A DNA stretch of 64,000 bases from Bradyrhizobium sp. CCGUVB4N (GTDB lineage: Bacteria > Pseudomonadota > Alphaproteobacteria > Rhizobiales > Xanthobacteraceae), in the NCBI RefSeq assembly GCF_024199945.1, contig NZ_JANADP010000001.1:186001-250000 (forward strand), written 5' to 3'. The stretch's first letter is position 1; every line of letters begins with the position of its first letter. Of this stretch, positions 9,282 to 19,417 are shown one piece after another. The notes below the pieces were generated by a model that was not told where the DNA came from, did not search any database, and saw only the letters and a list, made by a program, of their open reading frames with translations. Made by a program: the position numbers and the translations under genes.

Positions 9282-10517
9282 CTACGCCCCAAAACTCTTC
9301 GGCGAACCCGCCACCGCAACACCACCGCCCGTCGTCACCTTCATCACCGCAAGGCCCCGCTCATTGGTGCCGTCGGCGCGGAAGCGGAACAGGCCGTCGA
9401 TGCCGGCGAAGCCGGAGGGATTGGTGAGCACGTCGGACGAGAAGCGCGTGGTGCCCTGCGTGCGCGCGAGTGCGGCCACGAGTGCGACCGCGTCATAGGC
9501 AAGTGTCGCGGTGCGGATCGGCTCGGCGCCGTATTTGGTGCGGTAACGGCCGGCGAATGCGCGGAAGCCGGCGGGATCCGGCGCGGCGTAGAGGCCGCCT
9601 TGCAAGTTCGGGCTGGCATAGACGCGCGGGCTATCCCAGAGGCCGGTGCCGAGCAGCTGGATGTTGCGCAAGTTCGCGCCAGCGGCCGTCATCGCATCCG
9701 CGACGGAAACGACGGCATCGCCGTCATCGGCAATGAACAGCGCATCGGCGCTGCCGAGCTGCTGCGCGACAGTGCGCGCGGGCGTGGCGCGATCGGCGCC
9801 GTATTTCTCGAATGCGACGATGCGTCCGCCGCGCCTAGGCACCGCGGCCTTCACCGCGGCTTCGACGACATTGCCATAGGCATTGTCGGGCAAGAGCACG
9901 GCGACGGAGCGTTTTCCGATGCTGGAGGAATATTCGACGATGCGATTGACGTCGGACTCCGGCAGGAAGCTCAAGAGATAGACGCCGCGGCCGGCGACGC
10001 TCGAATCCGTCGAGAACGCCATCACCGAAATGCCCCGCGTGCGCGCGACCTGCGCCACGGCCGGGACCGACTGTGCGAACAACGGCCCCAGGATGATCTC
10101 GGCGCCTTCGTCGACCGCCTGCTGCGCGCCGGCTTGCGCGCCCTGCGGGCTGCCATTGTCGTCCTTGATCAGGAGCTGGATGTTCGGGTTCTGGAACTCG
10201 GCCAGCGCCATCTCGGCAGCGTTGCGCATCGACTGCGCGGCGAGCCCGGCATTGCCCGCGGCCGACAGCGGCAGGATCACCGCAACCTTCACCCCGCCGG
10301 TGCCGGCGGTGGTCGCCTGCTGCGGCGGGCCTGCCGGCTGGGCCGGCGGCGGAGAGGAGCTCGAGAACGGGTTGGAAAACTGGCTGAGGCTCTGCTGCAC
10401 GCCGGCGCAGGCTGACAGCAGGGGCGTGCCGAGCAGCAGGCCAAGCGCACTCCGCCGGGTCGCACCCGCGAAACGGGGCCCCTCAACGGGAGACTTCAGA
10501 TCACGCGGGCCCACCAT
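9282..10517 (-). CDS. Penicillin-binding protein activator (LpoA-like), periplasmic-binding-protein fold lipoprotein
   Basis: A 411-residue lipoprotein. After the start come Arg-rich residues, then a signal sequence with lipobox LLSAC (LLLGTPLLSACAGVQ). A Pro-rich linker (SSSPPPAQPAGPPQQ) precedes a type I periplasmic-binding fold with VKVAVILPLSAAGNAGLAAQ and EGAEIILGPLFAQSV. In gammaproteobacteria the equivalent gene (lpoA/yraM) lies beside rsmI and yraN and activates PBP1a; the same divergent context holds here, so a role in peptidoglycan synthesis is likely. I chose the ATG at 10517; an upstream in-frame ATG at 10595 is possible. A branched-chain amino acid binding protein is the alternative, but no ABC genes are near. 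Confidence 0.82.
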   Translation of the reverse strand: MVGPRDLKSPVEGPRFAGATRRSALGLLLGTPLLSACAGVQQSLSQFSNPFSSSSPPPAQPAGPPQQATTAGTGGVKVAVILPLSAAGNAGLAAQSMRNAAEMALAEFQNPNIQLLIKDDNGSPQGAQAGAQQAVDEGAEIILGPLFAQSVPAVAQVARTRGISVMAFSTDSSVAGRGVYLLSFLPESDVNRIVEYSSSIGKRSVAVLLPDNAYGNVVEAAVKAAVPRRGGRIVAFEKYGADRATPARTVAQQLGSADALFIADDGDAVVSVADAMTAAGANLRNIQLLGTGLWDSPRVYASPNLQGGLYAAPDPAGFRAFAGRYRTKYGAEPIRTATLAYDAVALVAALARTQGTTRFSSDVLTNPSGFAGIDGLFRFRADGTNERGLAVMKVTTGGGVAVAGSPKSFGA

Positions 10518-10856
10518 GGCAACTTCTCTTCTGATCGTCCGTCGCCGGCCGATCACAGCAAATCTTGCCGCGACAGAAGCCGCGGATTCAGGCATATTGT
10601 CGGCAAATAGTTAACCAAAACAAAAGGATAATGACCGCTTAACGCGGCTGCCCTCGCTGCCTGGCTGGCTGTTCGCCGTCCGTCATCCAGCATCAAGGCG
10701 GGCTTTCCGCCGCGAATATGGCGCTGACGCTTGGTTCCGTTGAGAATGTGATGCCGGATGGATCACATTCCAGTCCTTCCTCGCCCCTCATCTGGCACGA
10801 TCTTTTTCGAAGGACCGGTTCCCAGCCCCGGGGATCATGCCTAAGTTCGAATCATT
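10518..10856. other. Divergent intergenic region lpoA-like / rsmI
   Basis: About 340 bases. The middle (10595-10640) is AT-rich for this genome, with AGTTAACCAAAACAAAAGGA, and probably carries the promoters of both genes. I could not fix -35/-10 boxes with confidence. No ORF or RNA gene was seen. Confidence 0.5.
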
Positions 10857-11793
<937 letters not shown>

Positions 11794-11807
<14 letters not shown>

Positions 11808-12195
11808 GGATGCAGCGGAACCGAAACCGGCCTCGCCCGAGCGCGTCGCCGCGTTCCGCACCGGCATCTCGGCCGAGAGTCGCGCCGCAGCCTTCCTGAT
11901 GGCAAAGGGCTACCGCATCCTCGCCAAGCGCTACCGGACGCCGCATGGCGAGATCGACCTCGTGGCGCGGCGGCGCAATTTGATCGCCTTCGTCGAGGTC
12001 AAGGCGCGTGCCAGCCTCGATGAGGCCGCCTACGCGGTGACGCCGCGCCAGCAGCAGCGCATCATCGACGCCGCGCAGGGCTGGCTGGCCACGCATCCCG
12101 AGCATGCGGAATTCGAATTGCGATTCGACGCCATGCTGATTGCGCCGCGATCACTTCCACGCCATGTGTTGGCGGCATTCGACGCCTCGACCTGA
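11794..12195 (+). CDS. YraN family (UPF0102) nuclease-like protein
   Basis: A 133-residue protein of the UPF0102 family with an endonuclease-like core. The conserved part is [20 protein letters not shown] followed by [15 protein letters not shown], giving the E-D-ExK arrangement of restriction-endonuclease-like folds. The cellular role is not established. The ATG at 11794 overlaps the end of rsmI and has a G-rich sequence just upstream; longer reading of the frame gives no family residues. The rsmI-yraN pairing is conserved widely in Proteobacteria. Confidence 0.93.
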
Positions 12196-12205
12196 AAGGC
12201 AGACC

Positions 12206-13150
12206 ATGAAACTGAACGTCGCCGTCCAGATGGACCCCATCGCCCGCATCAACATCAAGGGCGATTCCACCTTTGCGCTGCTCCTGGAGGCGCAGAAGCG
12301 CGGCCACGGCCTGTCCTATTACACGCCCGACAAGCTTTCGATGGTCGGCGAGGAGATCGTCGCGCCGGTCCAGCTCCTGACCGTACGCGACGAGCCCGGC
12401 GATCATTTCACCCTGGGCGAGCCCCGGCGCGAGGCGCTGAACGGCTTCGACGTGGTGCTGCTGCGCCAGGACCCGCCGTTCGACCTCGCCTACATCACCT
12501 CGACGCACATGCTCGAGCGGATTCATCCGAAGACGCTGGTCGTCAACGATCCGGCCTCGGTGCGCAACGCGCCCGAAAAGCTGTTCGTGATGAATTTTCC
12601 GCAGCTGATGCCGCCGACCTTGATCTCGCGCGACCTCGACGAGATCAACGCGTTCCGCGACAAGCACGGCGCCGTCGTGATGAAGCCGCTGCACGGCCAT
12701 GGCGGCGCCGCGGTGTTCCGCGTGATGCCGCAGGACATGAATTTCGGCTCGCTGTTCGACATGTTCTCGGTCACCTTCAAGGAGGCCTGGGTGATCCAGC
12801 AGTTCATCCCCGAGGTGAAGCTCGGCGACAAGCGCATCATCCTGGTCAATGGCGAGTTCGCGGGCGCGGTGAACCGCGTGCCGGCCGCCGACGACCTCCG
12901 CTCCAACATGGTGCGCGGCGGCGCGGCCAAGGAGACCGAGCTGACCCCGCGCGAGCGCGAGATCTGCGCCACCGTTGGACCTGCGCTGCGCGAGCGCGGC
13001 CTGCTGTTCGTCGGCATCGACGTCATCAACGGCAACCTCACCGAGATCAACGTGACCTCGCCGACGGGCATTCGCGCCATCGCCCGCCTCGGCGGCCCGG
13101 ACGTCGCGGCCAGGATCTGGGACGTGATCGAGCAGAAGCGGGCGAAATAA
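12206..13150 (+). CDS. gshB: Glutathione synthetase
   Basis: A 314-residue ATP-grasp ligase that joins glycine to gamma-glutamylcysteine. It begins [20 protein letters not shown] and has [34 protein letters not shown] (ATP-binding loop) and the C-terminal [20 protein letters not shown]. Length is normal. It starts 10 bases after yraN, with AAAGGC upstream of the ATG. The gene is followed by composite element A2 rather than by a plain terminator. Confidence 0.98.
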   Translation: MKLNVAVQMDPIARINIKGDSTFALLLEAQKRGHGLSYYTPDKLSMVGEEIVAPVQLLTVRDEPGDHFTLGEPRREALNGFDVVLLRQDPPFDLAYITSTHMLERIHPKTLVVNDPASVRNAPEKLFVMNFPQLMPPTLISRDLDEINAFRDKHGAVVMKPLHGHGGAAVFRVMPQDMNFGSLFDMFSVTFKEAWVIQQFIPEVKLGDKRIILVNGEFAGAVNRVPAADDLRSNMVRGGAAKETELTPREREICATVGPALRERGLLFVGIDVINGNLTEINVTSPTGIRAIARLGGPDVAARIWDVIEQKRAK

Positions 13151-13176
13151 CGCCGGTTATGGCGCGCGCAATCTCC

Positions 13177-13312
13177 CCGGTGTCGTCCCCGCGAACGCGG
13201 GGACCCATACCCACAGGGAGAAGTTTGGCGACGACTGGGGGTGGGTACTTCCACCTTCTACAATGGAGAGATCACGCGGTATGGGTCCCGGCCTTCGCCG
13301 GGACGACACCGG
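13177..13312. repeat. Composite palindromic intergenic element, copy A2
   Basis: Begins CCGGTGTCGTCCCCGCG and ends with the inverted CGGGACGACACCGG, about 136 bases in all. The inner part contains CCACAGGGAGAAGTTTGGCG and GATCACGCGGTATGGG, both shared with copy A4 near 57339. The outer ends form a long inverted repeat, and each arm is itself a hairpin. Confidence 0.85.
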
Positions 13313-13607
13313 TGATGTGTCGCGTTGTTTCCGTCTCATCGCCGTAGCGATGCAGCACCGCCCATCACTAACCACCCATTCACCATGACGCGCCCCGCGC
13401 CTCGTGCGAACGCACGAGCGCGTATGCGTGAATCTACGGGGTCGGCGCCGTTCGAATAACGCGGCATTCACCATCTGCCGAAAACCAGCAGCATCACTGA
13501 CCATCACACTCGGTCTCGCAACACCCCTTATACTTTTACTCCCTACTCATCGATGCAGGGGAACCCGCCACGTGCGGTTCGCGTACCCCGCGTAAGAGTA
13601 GAAGCGT
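13313..13607. other. Leader region of the cpa genes with two hairpins
   Basis: No gene seen. CTCGTGCG-AA-CGCACGAG (13401-13418) forms a tight hairpin, extended by flanking GCGC/GCGC. A second imperfect hairpin, GAACCCGCCACGTGCGGTTC, lies near 13562-13581, shortly before cpaB. TATACT at 13529-13534 could be a -10 box, but no good -35 was found. Transcription of cpaB probably starts here. Confidence 0.4.
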
Positions 13608-14429
13608 ATGAACACCGCACGCATTGTGGTTCTCGTCATCGCGCTGGGCGCCGGCGGCGTCGCTGCGTATCTGGCGAGCAGCTACGACAACAAGCCCGCG
13701 ACCGCGCTCCCGGTGGCCGAGAAGCTGCCGACGGTCGAGGTGCTCGTCGCCAAATCCGACATTCAGCTCGGCCAGGCCGTGAAGGCCGAGGATCTGCAAT
13801 GGCAGACCTGGCCGCAATCGACCGCAAGCAGCGCCTTTATCCGCCGCGACAACCGGCCCGACGCGCAGACCCAGATCGCCGGCTCGATCGCACGCGTGCC
13901 CTTGATGCAGGGCGAGCCGATCCGCGAGCAAAAGCTGGTGCGGGCCGACGGCTCCGGCTTCATGGCCGCGATCCTGCCATCCGGCATGCGGGCCGTGTCC
14001 ACCGAGATTTCAGCCGAGACCGCGGCCGGCGGATTCATCCTGCCGAACGACCGCGTCGACATCGTCCTGACGCGACGCCTGAAGAATCCCGACGGGGTCG
14101 GCACCAGCGGCTCGACCGGCGGCAATGACCTGATCCTGTCGGAGGTCATCCTGACCAACATCCGCGTGCTCGCGATCGATCAGGCGCCGAAGGAAAAGGA
14201 AGGCCAGAACGCCGTGGTCGGCAAGACCGTCACGCTGGAGCTCAGGCCCGACCAGATCACGACACTCTCGGTCTCGCGCCAGGGCGGCACGCTGACACTT
14301 GCGCTGCGCAGTATCGCCGATGCGAGCGCCGCAGACGGGCCCGAGGACCAGGCATTCAAGCAGCGTTCGAACGGCGTGAACGTGATCCGCTACGGCGTGC
14401 AAGCGAGACAACTGACGTCACAGAAGTGA
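13608..14429 (+). CDS. cpaB: Flp/Tad pilus assembly protein CpaB
   Basis: A 273-residue periplasmic pilus assembly protein. An N-terminal hydrophobic segment (IVVLVIALGAGGVAAYLA) is followed by a SAF domain (VEVLVAKSDIQLGQAVKAED) and the RcpC/CpaB domain with MRAVSTEISAETAAGGFILP and NDRVDIVLTRR. It is the first gene of the cpaB-cpaC-cpaD-cpaE run, all on the plus strand with short gaps. CpaB is thought to connect the secretin to the rest of the Tad machine. Length matches the family. Confidence 0.96.
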   Translation: MNTARIVVLVIALGAGGVAAYLASSYDNKPATALPVAEKLPTVEVLVAKSDIQLGQAVKAEDLQWQTWPQSTASSAFIRRDNRPDAQTQIAGSIARVPLMQGEPIREQKLVRADGSGFMAAILPSGMRAVSTEISAETAAGGFILPNDRVDIVLTRRLKNPDGVGTSGSTGGNDLILSEVILTNIRVLAIDQAPKEKEGQNAVVGKTVTLELRPDQITTLSVSRQGGTLTLALRSIADASAADGPEDQAFKQRSNGVNVIRYGVQARQLTSQK

Positions 14430-14436
14430 TGGGGAC

Positions 14437-15954
14437 ATGATGACCTACGGGGACAATCGGATGGGCCTGCGCATTCGGGGGAAGCGCGCCGGCTCGATCT
14501 GGGCAGGGGCAATGCTGTTACTGGGGCTGGTCGCAGCCCCCGATCTCGTCCGCGCTGCGGATGCGCCGGTCGGAGACCAGGCGCCGATGCAGGCGCCGGA
14601 CCTCGGCGTGTCGCCGGTTGCAACCATGCCGGCGCGGATGCGTTCGCTGTCGCTCGGCATCGGCAAGTCGGTCGTGATCGACCTGCCGCGCGAGGTCAAG
14701 GATGTGCTGGTGGCCGATCCCAAGATCGCCAATGCGGTGATCCGCTCGGCGCAGCGCGCCTATATCATCGGCGGCCAGGTCGGCCAGACCAACGTGGTGT
14801 TCTTCTCCGCCGACGGTCAGCAGGTCGCGTCCTACGACATCGCGGTCAAGCGCGACCTCAACGGCATGCGCACGGCGCTGCGCTCATCGCTGCCGGGCGT
14901 GCAGATCGAGGGCGTCGGCGACAGCGTGATGCTGACCGGCTCGGTGTCGAGCCCGGTCGAGGCCCAGCAGGCCGGCGACGTCGCCGCCAAGCTCGTCGGC
15001 GGCGCCGACAAGGTCGTCAACAACATCGTCGTGCGCGGCCGCGACCAGGTGATGCTGAAAGTCGTCGTCGGCGAAGTCCGCCGCGACATCGTCAAGCAAT
15101 TGGGCGTCGATCTCAGCGCCAGCCTGAATGCCGGCACCGCGGTGGTGAATTTCAACAATTCCAACCCGTTCTCGGTCTCCGGCGGCCCGCTGGTCTCCAG
15201 CAACGGGCTCGGCGTCGCCGGCCTCGCCAAGGGCGTCGCCACCGTCAGCGCCACCATGCGCGCGATGGAAAGCGCGGGCGTGATGCGGACGCTGGCCGAG
15301 CCGAGCCTGACCGCGATCTCCGGTGAATCTGCGACCTTCATCGCGGGCGGCGAATTCCCCATCCCCGCAGGCTATTCCTGCGATCCGACCACGCATGTCT
15401 GTACCACCCAGATCTCCTACAAGAAGTTCGGTATCTCGCTGAACTTCACCCCGGTCGTGCTCAGCGAGGGCCGGATCAGCCTGCGCGTGATGACCGAAGT
15501 CTCGGAGCTGTCGAACCAGCAGGCGATCACCGTGACGCAGGCGGTGTCGTCGACCGCGAACAACTCCATCACCATTCCCTCGATCCAGACCCGCCGCGCC
15601 GAGACCACGCTCGAGATTCCCTCGGGCGGCTCGATGGCAATGGCCGGCCTGATCCAGCAGCAGACCAAGCAGGCCATCAACGGCCTGCCCGGCGTCGACC
15701 AGGTGCCGATCCTCGGCGCGCTGTTCCGCAGCCAGGACTTCGTCAACAACGAGACCGAGCTGATGGTGATCGTGACCCCCTATGTGGTGCGCGCGGTCGC
15801 CCAGAAGGAATTGTCGCGGCCCGATGACGGCTTCGCGCCGTCCTCCGATGCGCAGTCGGCGCTGCTCGGCCGCATGAACCGCCTCTACGGCATCGCGCGC
15901 CGGGTCGATCCGATCGACGGCAATGCCGGTGATTTCGGCTTCATCATCGACTGA
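14437..15954 (+). CDS. cpaC: Tad pilus outer-membrane secretin CpaC (RcpA)
   Basis: A secretin of 505 residues from the first ATG; an ATG at 14461 has a better-spaced GGGGA and directly precedes the signal peptide, so the mature precursor may be 497 residues. The order is signal peptide, N-terminal pilus secretin domain (SLGIGKSVVIDLPREVKDVL), a BON-like domain (VQIEGVGDSVMLTGSVSSP) and the C-terminal secretin core with ETTLEIPSGGSMAMAGLIQQ and VPILGALFRSQDF. It forms the outer-membrane channel for Flp pili. It lies 7 bases after cpaB. Confidence 0.97.
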   Translation: MMTYGDNRMGLRIRGKRAGSIWAGAMLLLGLVAAPDLVRAADAPVGDQAPMQAPDLGVSPVATMPARMRSLSLGIGKSVVIDLPREVKDVLVADPKIANAVIRSAQRAYIIGGQVGQTNVVFFSADGQQVASYDIAVKRDLNGMRTALRSSLPGVQIEGVGDSVMLTGSVSSPVEAQQAGDVAAKLVGGADKVVNNIVVRGRDQVMLKVVVGEVRRDIVKQLGVDLSASLNAGTAVVNFNNSNPFSVSGGPLVSSNGLGVAGLAKGVATVSATMRAMESAGVMRTLAEPSLTAISGESATFIAGGEFPIPAGYSCDPTTHVCTTQISYKKFGISLNFTPVVLSEGRISLRVMTEVSELSNQQAITVTQAVSSTANNSITIPSIQTRRAETTLEIPSGGSMAMAGLIQQQTKQAINGLPGVDQVPILGALFRSQDFVNNETELMVIVTPYVVRAVAQKELSRPDDGFAPSSDAQSALLGRMNRLYGIARRVDPIDGNAGDFGFIID

Positions 15955-16003
15955 CACCAACGGTTCGGGGACCGGGCGAGATACGGGCAAGGGGGATGAA
16001 GCG

Positions 16004-16738
16004 ATGACGAAGACAAATGATCGACGTCGCAACTGGCGCATCGCGCTCGCGCTGACGGGGCTCTCCGTCGCGCTGGGCGCCTGCAACACCACGGGTGATG
16101 TCGTCACCACCCAGACGGTGCCGACCGACTACCGCATGCGTCACCCGATCGCGGTCCAGGAAGGCAAGCGCTCGATCGTGATCTTCGTCGGCAAGGCGCG
16201 CGGCGGGCTTTCGGCCGAGCAGCACGCCGACGTGACGGGCATCGCCCAGGACTGGGTGCGCGAAGGCACCGGCTCCGTCGTCGTCGACGTGCCCATCGAT
16301 ACCACGAATTCGCGCGCGGCGGCCGCGACCTATCGCGAGATCCGCGCGGTGCTCGGCAGCGGCGGCGTGCCGTCGCGCGCCATCGTGCAGCATCCCTATC
16401 GTCCCGAAGATCCCGGACTGCTTCCGACCATCCGGCTGAGCTATTCCAAGATCGCGGCGGTGGCCGGCCCCTGCGGATTGTGGCCCGAGGACATGGGACC
16501 GTCGATCCTCGACCCCGGCTACAACGAGAACCGGCCCTACTTCAATCTCGGCTGCGCCACCCAGCGCAACCTCGCCGCGATGATCGACAACCCCGCCGAC
16601 CTCGAGCAGCCGCGCGCCGAGACGCCGGCCTATACCGCACGGCGCGACATCGCCTTCGACCGCTACCGCAAGGGCACGACCACGGCGACCTCTTATCCCG
16701 AGGCTGACAAGGCCAAACTCAGCGACACAGGCAAATGA
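16004..16738 (+). CDS. cpaD: Tad pilus assembly lipoprotein CpaD
   Basis: A 244-residue protein with an N-terminal signal and lipobox (LTGLSVALGACNTTG; Cys at about residue 27). The body contains the CpaD family region with GPCGLWPEDMG and FNLGCATQRNLAAMIDNPAD, which is characteristic. It probably helps the secretin into the outer membrane. The ATG at 16004 is chosen because the signal begins there; the longer open frame upstream overlaps the cpaC end and lacks signal features. Its stop overlaps the cpaE start (ATGA), so the two are translationally coupled. Confidence 0.93.
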   Translation: MTKTNDRRRNWRIALALTGLSVALGACNTTGDVVTTQTVPTDYRMRHPIAVQEGKRSIVIFVGKARGGLSAEQHADVTGIAQDWVREGTGSVVVDVPIDTTNSRAAAATYREIRAVLGSGGVPSRAIVQHPYRPEDPGLLPTIRLSYSKIAAVAGPCGLWPEDMGPSILDPGYNENRPYFNLGCATQRNLAAMIDNPADLEQPRAETPAYTARRDIAFDRYRKGTTTATSYPEADKAKLSDTGK

Positions 16739-18024
16739 CGGACATCCACGACGAAGAAGCGGACGATCCGCAGCACCCCGAGGAACACATTGCGCCGGTT
16801 CCCCGTATCTCGGTGCAGGCCTTTTGCGAGACCGAGCAGACGCTCGCCGCGGTGACCGCGGCCGGCCAGGACCGCCGTCTCGCCAAGGCGCATCTCACCG
16901 CCAAGAGCGGCGGCCTCGCCGCGGCGATCGAAGTCTATGACACGATGCCGACGCCGAACGTCATCGTGATCGAATCCGACGGCACGCGCGACATTCTCGA
17001 GGGGCTCGACGATCTCGCCGGCGTCTGCGATCCCGGCACCCGCGTGGTCGTGATCGGTAATCCCAACGACACCGCGCCCTATCGCGAGCTGGTGCGTCGC
17101 GGCGTCAACGATTACGTGGTCGGGCCGGTCGAGACCCTCGACGTCGTGCGCTCGATCTGCAGCCTGTTCTCGGCGTCCGAGACCATCATCACCGGCCGCG
17201 TCATCGCGGTGGTCGGTGCCAAGGGCGGCGTCGGCGCCTCCACCGTCGCGCACAACGTGGCCTGGACCATCGCGCGCGACCTCGCGCTCGACTCCGTCGT
17301 GATCGATCTCGACCTCGCCTTCGGTACCGCCGGCCTCGACTACAACCAGGATCCGGCGCAGGGCATCGCCAACGCGGTGCTGTCGCAGGACCGGCCGGAC
17401 ACGGCGCTGATGGAGCGCCTGCTTTCCAAATGCACCGAGCGCCTCAGCCTTCTCGCTGCACCCGCCACGCTCGATCGCGTCTATGATTTCGGCGCGGAAG
17501 CGTTCGATGCCATCTTCGACACGCTGCGCATGACCACGCCCTGCATCGTGCTCGACGTGCCGCACCAATGGTCGGCCTGGACAAAACGCGCGCTGGTCAA
17601 TGCCGACGACATCGTCATCGTGGCCGAGCCGGATCTCGCCAACCTGCGCAACACCAAGAACATGCTGACCGTGCTCAAGGCGGCGCGGCCGAACGACCGG
17701 CCGCCGCTCTACTGCATCAACCAGGTCGGCATGCACAAGCGCGCCGAGATCGACGTCAAATCGTTCGCCAAGACGATGGAGAGCCAGCCGCTCGCGGTGA
17801 TCCCGTTCGATTCAAAGCTGTTCTCGACCGCCGCCAATAACGGCCAGATGATCGCGGAGGTCTCCAAGAGCCACCGCACCACCGTGCTGTTCCAGAATAT
17901 GGCCAACCGCCTGGCCGGACGCGGCGAGGTGAAGAAGCCGAAGCGTTCGCTGCTCGAACCGCTGCTGAAGAAGCTGAAGGGCAAATCGGGGCGCGGATCC
18001 GCTCCGCATCGCAAGGCGTCGTAA
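16735..18024 (+). CDS. cpaE: Tad pilus ATPase-like localisation protein CpaE (TadZ)
   Basis: A 429-residue ParA/MinD-like protein. The N-terminal part (about 1-140) has a receiver-like fold (PTPNVIVIESDGTRDILEGL), and the C-terminal part is a P-loop ATPase with a deviant Walker A VVGAKGGVGASTVAHNVAW, where Ala replaces the usual Lys/Thr near the end of the loop as in many TadZ proteins, then DSVVIDLDLAFGTAGLDYN. It places the Tad machine at the pole in relatives. The C terminus is basic (KKPKRSLLEPLLKKLKGK). No cpaF, tadB or tadC follows; the next gene, tadD, is on the other strand. Confidence 0.95.
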   Translation: MTDIHDEEADDPQHPEEHIAPVPRISVQAFCETEQTLAAVTAAGQDRRLAKAHLTAKSGGLAAAIEVYDTMPTPNVIVIESDGTRDILEGLDDLAGVCDPGTRVVVIGNPNDTAPYRELVRRGVNDYVVGPVETLDVVRSICSLFSASETIITGRVIAVVGAKGGVGASTVAHNVAWTIARDLALDSVVIDLDLAFGTAGLDYNQDPAQGIANAVLSQDRPDTALMERLLSKCTERLSLLAAPATLDRVYDFGAEAFDAIFDTLRMTTPCIVLDVPHQWSAWTKRALVNADDIVIVAEPDLANLRNTKNMLTVLKAARPNDRPPLYCINQVGMHKRAEIDVKSFAKTMESQPLAVIPFDSKLFSTAANNGQMIAEVSKSHRTTVLFQNMANRLAGRGEVKKPKRSLLEPLLKKLKGKSGRGSAPHRKAS

Positions 18025-18070
18025 GCACGAGCGCGTTTTTCGAGCGCGTAGGACTCTCAGCGGCGGCGGA

Positions 18071-18850
18071 TTACTTCTCCGCCCGCTGCTGCTGCTTCTT
18101 CGACAGCAGCTGGCGCAGCGCCGTGACCTTGGCTGCGGCCTGATCCGGCGGCAAATCTGCTTTCACAAGGATTTCAGCCTCGGCCTCGCGGCCCTGTAAT
18201 CCCAGCACGAGTGCGAAATTGGCGCGGACCCGCGCATCGTTCTGATTGCGCTGATGAGCGCGGCCGAGCACCTGTTCGGCCTTCGACAGATTATTTTGCA
18301 GCATGTAGGACAGGCCGAGATTGGACAGCACGGTCGGCTCGTCGGGCACGATCTTCAGCGCTGCGGCGTAATATTGCTGCGCTTCCTCGTTGCGGCCGAG
18401 CTGATCGAGCGCGGCGCCCTGCGCCGACAGGATGCGCCAGTCCGGATCCTCCGGCGTGTGCGCGCGGCTGAGCACGTCGAAAGCCTGCTGGAAATTGCCA
18501 TTGTCGGCGAGCGCGCGGCCATAGCCGGCGAGCAGCGCCTTGTTGCTGGGATGGGCGAGCACGGCCTGCTCCATCACCGCGACCGCCTGGGCACGCTGGC
18601 CGCTTTCGCGCAGCGCCTTGCCGTATTCGAGCGCAACATTGGGATCGCTGGGCTTGGCGCGATAGCGCTCGCGCAGGGCGTCCATGGGCCTGGCGTCCGC
18701 CGTCGCGGCAGGCTCCGACTTGCTGCCGCCACCGAGCGCGCCGGTCACGTCCTCCAGGCTCGTGGTCTGGCAGCCACCAAGGGCAAGCACCAGAAGCGCG
18801 GGAAGCAGAAATCTCGCCGGGGGAGAGGCAAGGGACGAACGCTTGGACAT
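18071..18850 (-). CDS. tadD: Tetratricopeptide-repeat lipoprotein TadD
   Basis: A 259-residue lipoprotein with signal and lipobox LVLALGGCQTTS, followed by TPR repeats (for example VALEYGKALRESGQRAQAVA, LLAGYGRALADNGNFQQAFD and VLSNLGLSYMLQNNLSKAEQ). Its position directly after cpaE, although on the opposite strand, makes it the Tad pilotin-like TadD. It would help secretin assembly. The C terminus is short and charged (LLSKKQQQRAEK). Confidence 0.88.
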   Translation of the reverse strand: MSKRSSLASPPARFLLPALLVLALGGCQTTSLEDVTGALGGGSKSEPAATADARPMDALRERYRAKPSDPNVALEYGKALRESGQRAQAVAVMEQAVLAHPSNKALLAGYGRALADNGNFQQAFDVLSRAHTPEDPDWRILSAQGAALDQLGRNEEAQQYYAAALKIVPDEPTVLSNLGLSYMLQNNLSKAEQVLGRAHQRNQNDARVRANFALVLGLQGREAEAEILVKADLPPDQAAAKVTALRQLLSKKQQQRAEK

Positions 18851-18933
18851 ACTCTGATCACCGCCGGCGGACTGATCAGAGATGCTTTGCCGATTAACGC
18901 TAAAGTCCGGTTAAGGAAACGCGTCTGGCAGGA

Positions 18934-19179
18934 CTAGTCGGTGAATTCCGCACCGAATTCGCAGCCGATGCGCCAGCGCAGGCGGCACTGGCGGGAATAA
19001 TCGGGCGCGAAGATGATGGTGAATTGCGGCGGCACTTCCAGAAACTCCGCCACGACCTTCACGCCCCCATCCGAGATATCCGTGATCGTGCAGTCCCGCG
19101 GCAGCGAGCCCGCACCAAAATGGATCTTGGCGAGCCGCGTGCACACCCGACGTTCGCTTCTGCGGCGATTTGCAAGCAT
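18934..19179 (-). CDS. PilZ-domain protein
   Basis: A small 81-residue protein consisting of little more than a PilZ domain. The c-di-GMP binding signature is seen as RRRSERR near the N terminus and TITDISDGGVKV (DxSxxG) about 25 residues later. It likely binds cyclic di-GMP and acts by protein contact; no output domain is attached. It sits upstream of tadD on the same strand with an 83-base gap, and diverges from comM. A link to the pilus genes is plausible, and two GGDEF proteins are coded elsewhere in this window. Confidence 0.9.
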   Translation of the reverse strand: MLANRRRSERRVCTRLAKIHFGAGSLPRDCTITDISDGGVKVVAEFLEVPPQFTIIFAPDYSRQCRLRWRIGCEFGAEFTD

Positions 19180-19417
19180 TTGAATTCTTCACCCGTTAGA
19201 CCACGGCCCATCCCGCAGCCTTAGGAGTAGCGAACATTCGTTGGAATGTGCTGAGCGTAGCCGGTCGCATTCGAGGCGTAGTCGAAGCTTAATGTCGTCG
19301 TCCCGTTGACCGGTCGTTAGGGAATGCGGCGCCCGCACCTTCGTTCCCGTATTGTTCTTGTCAGATTGATCGGGGTCTGCTACCCCTAATTGTGCGAGGG
19401 GCAAATCTGGTTCGAGA

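Noticed and set aside
13430..13480. GTTCGAAT resembling a tRNA T-loop
   Set aside because: The flanking bases do not pair as a T-arm and no acceptor or anticodon arms were found.
18026..18050. GAGCGCG direct repeat after cpaE as a terminator
   Set aside because: The two copies are direct, not inverted, so they form no useful hairpin.
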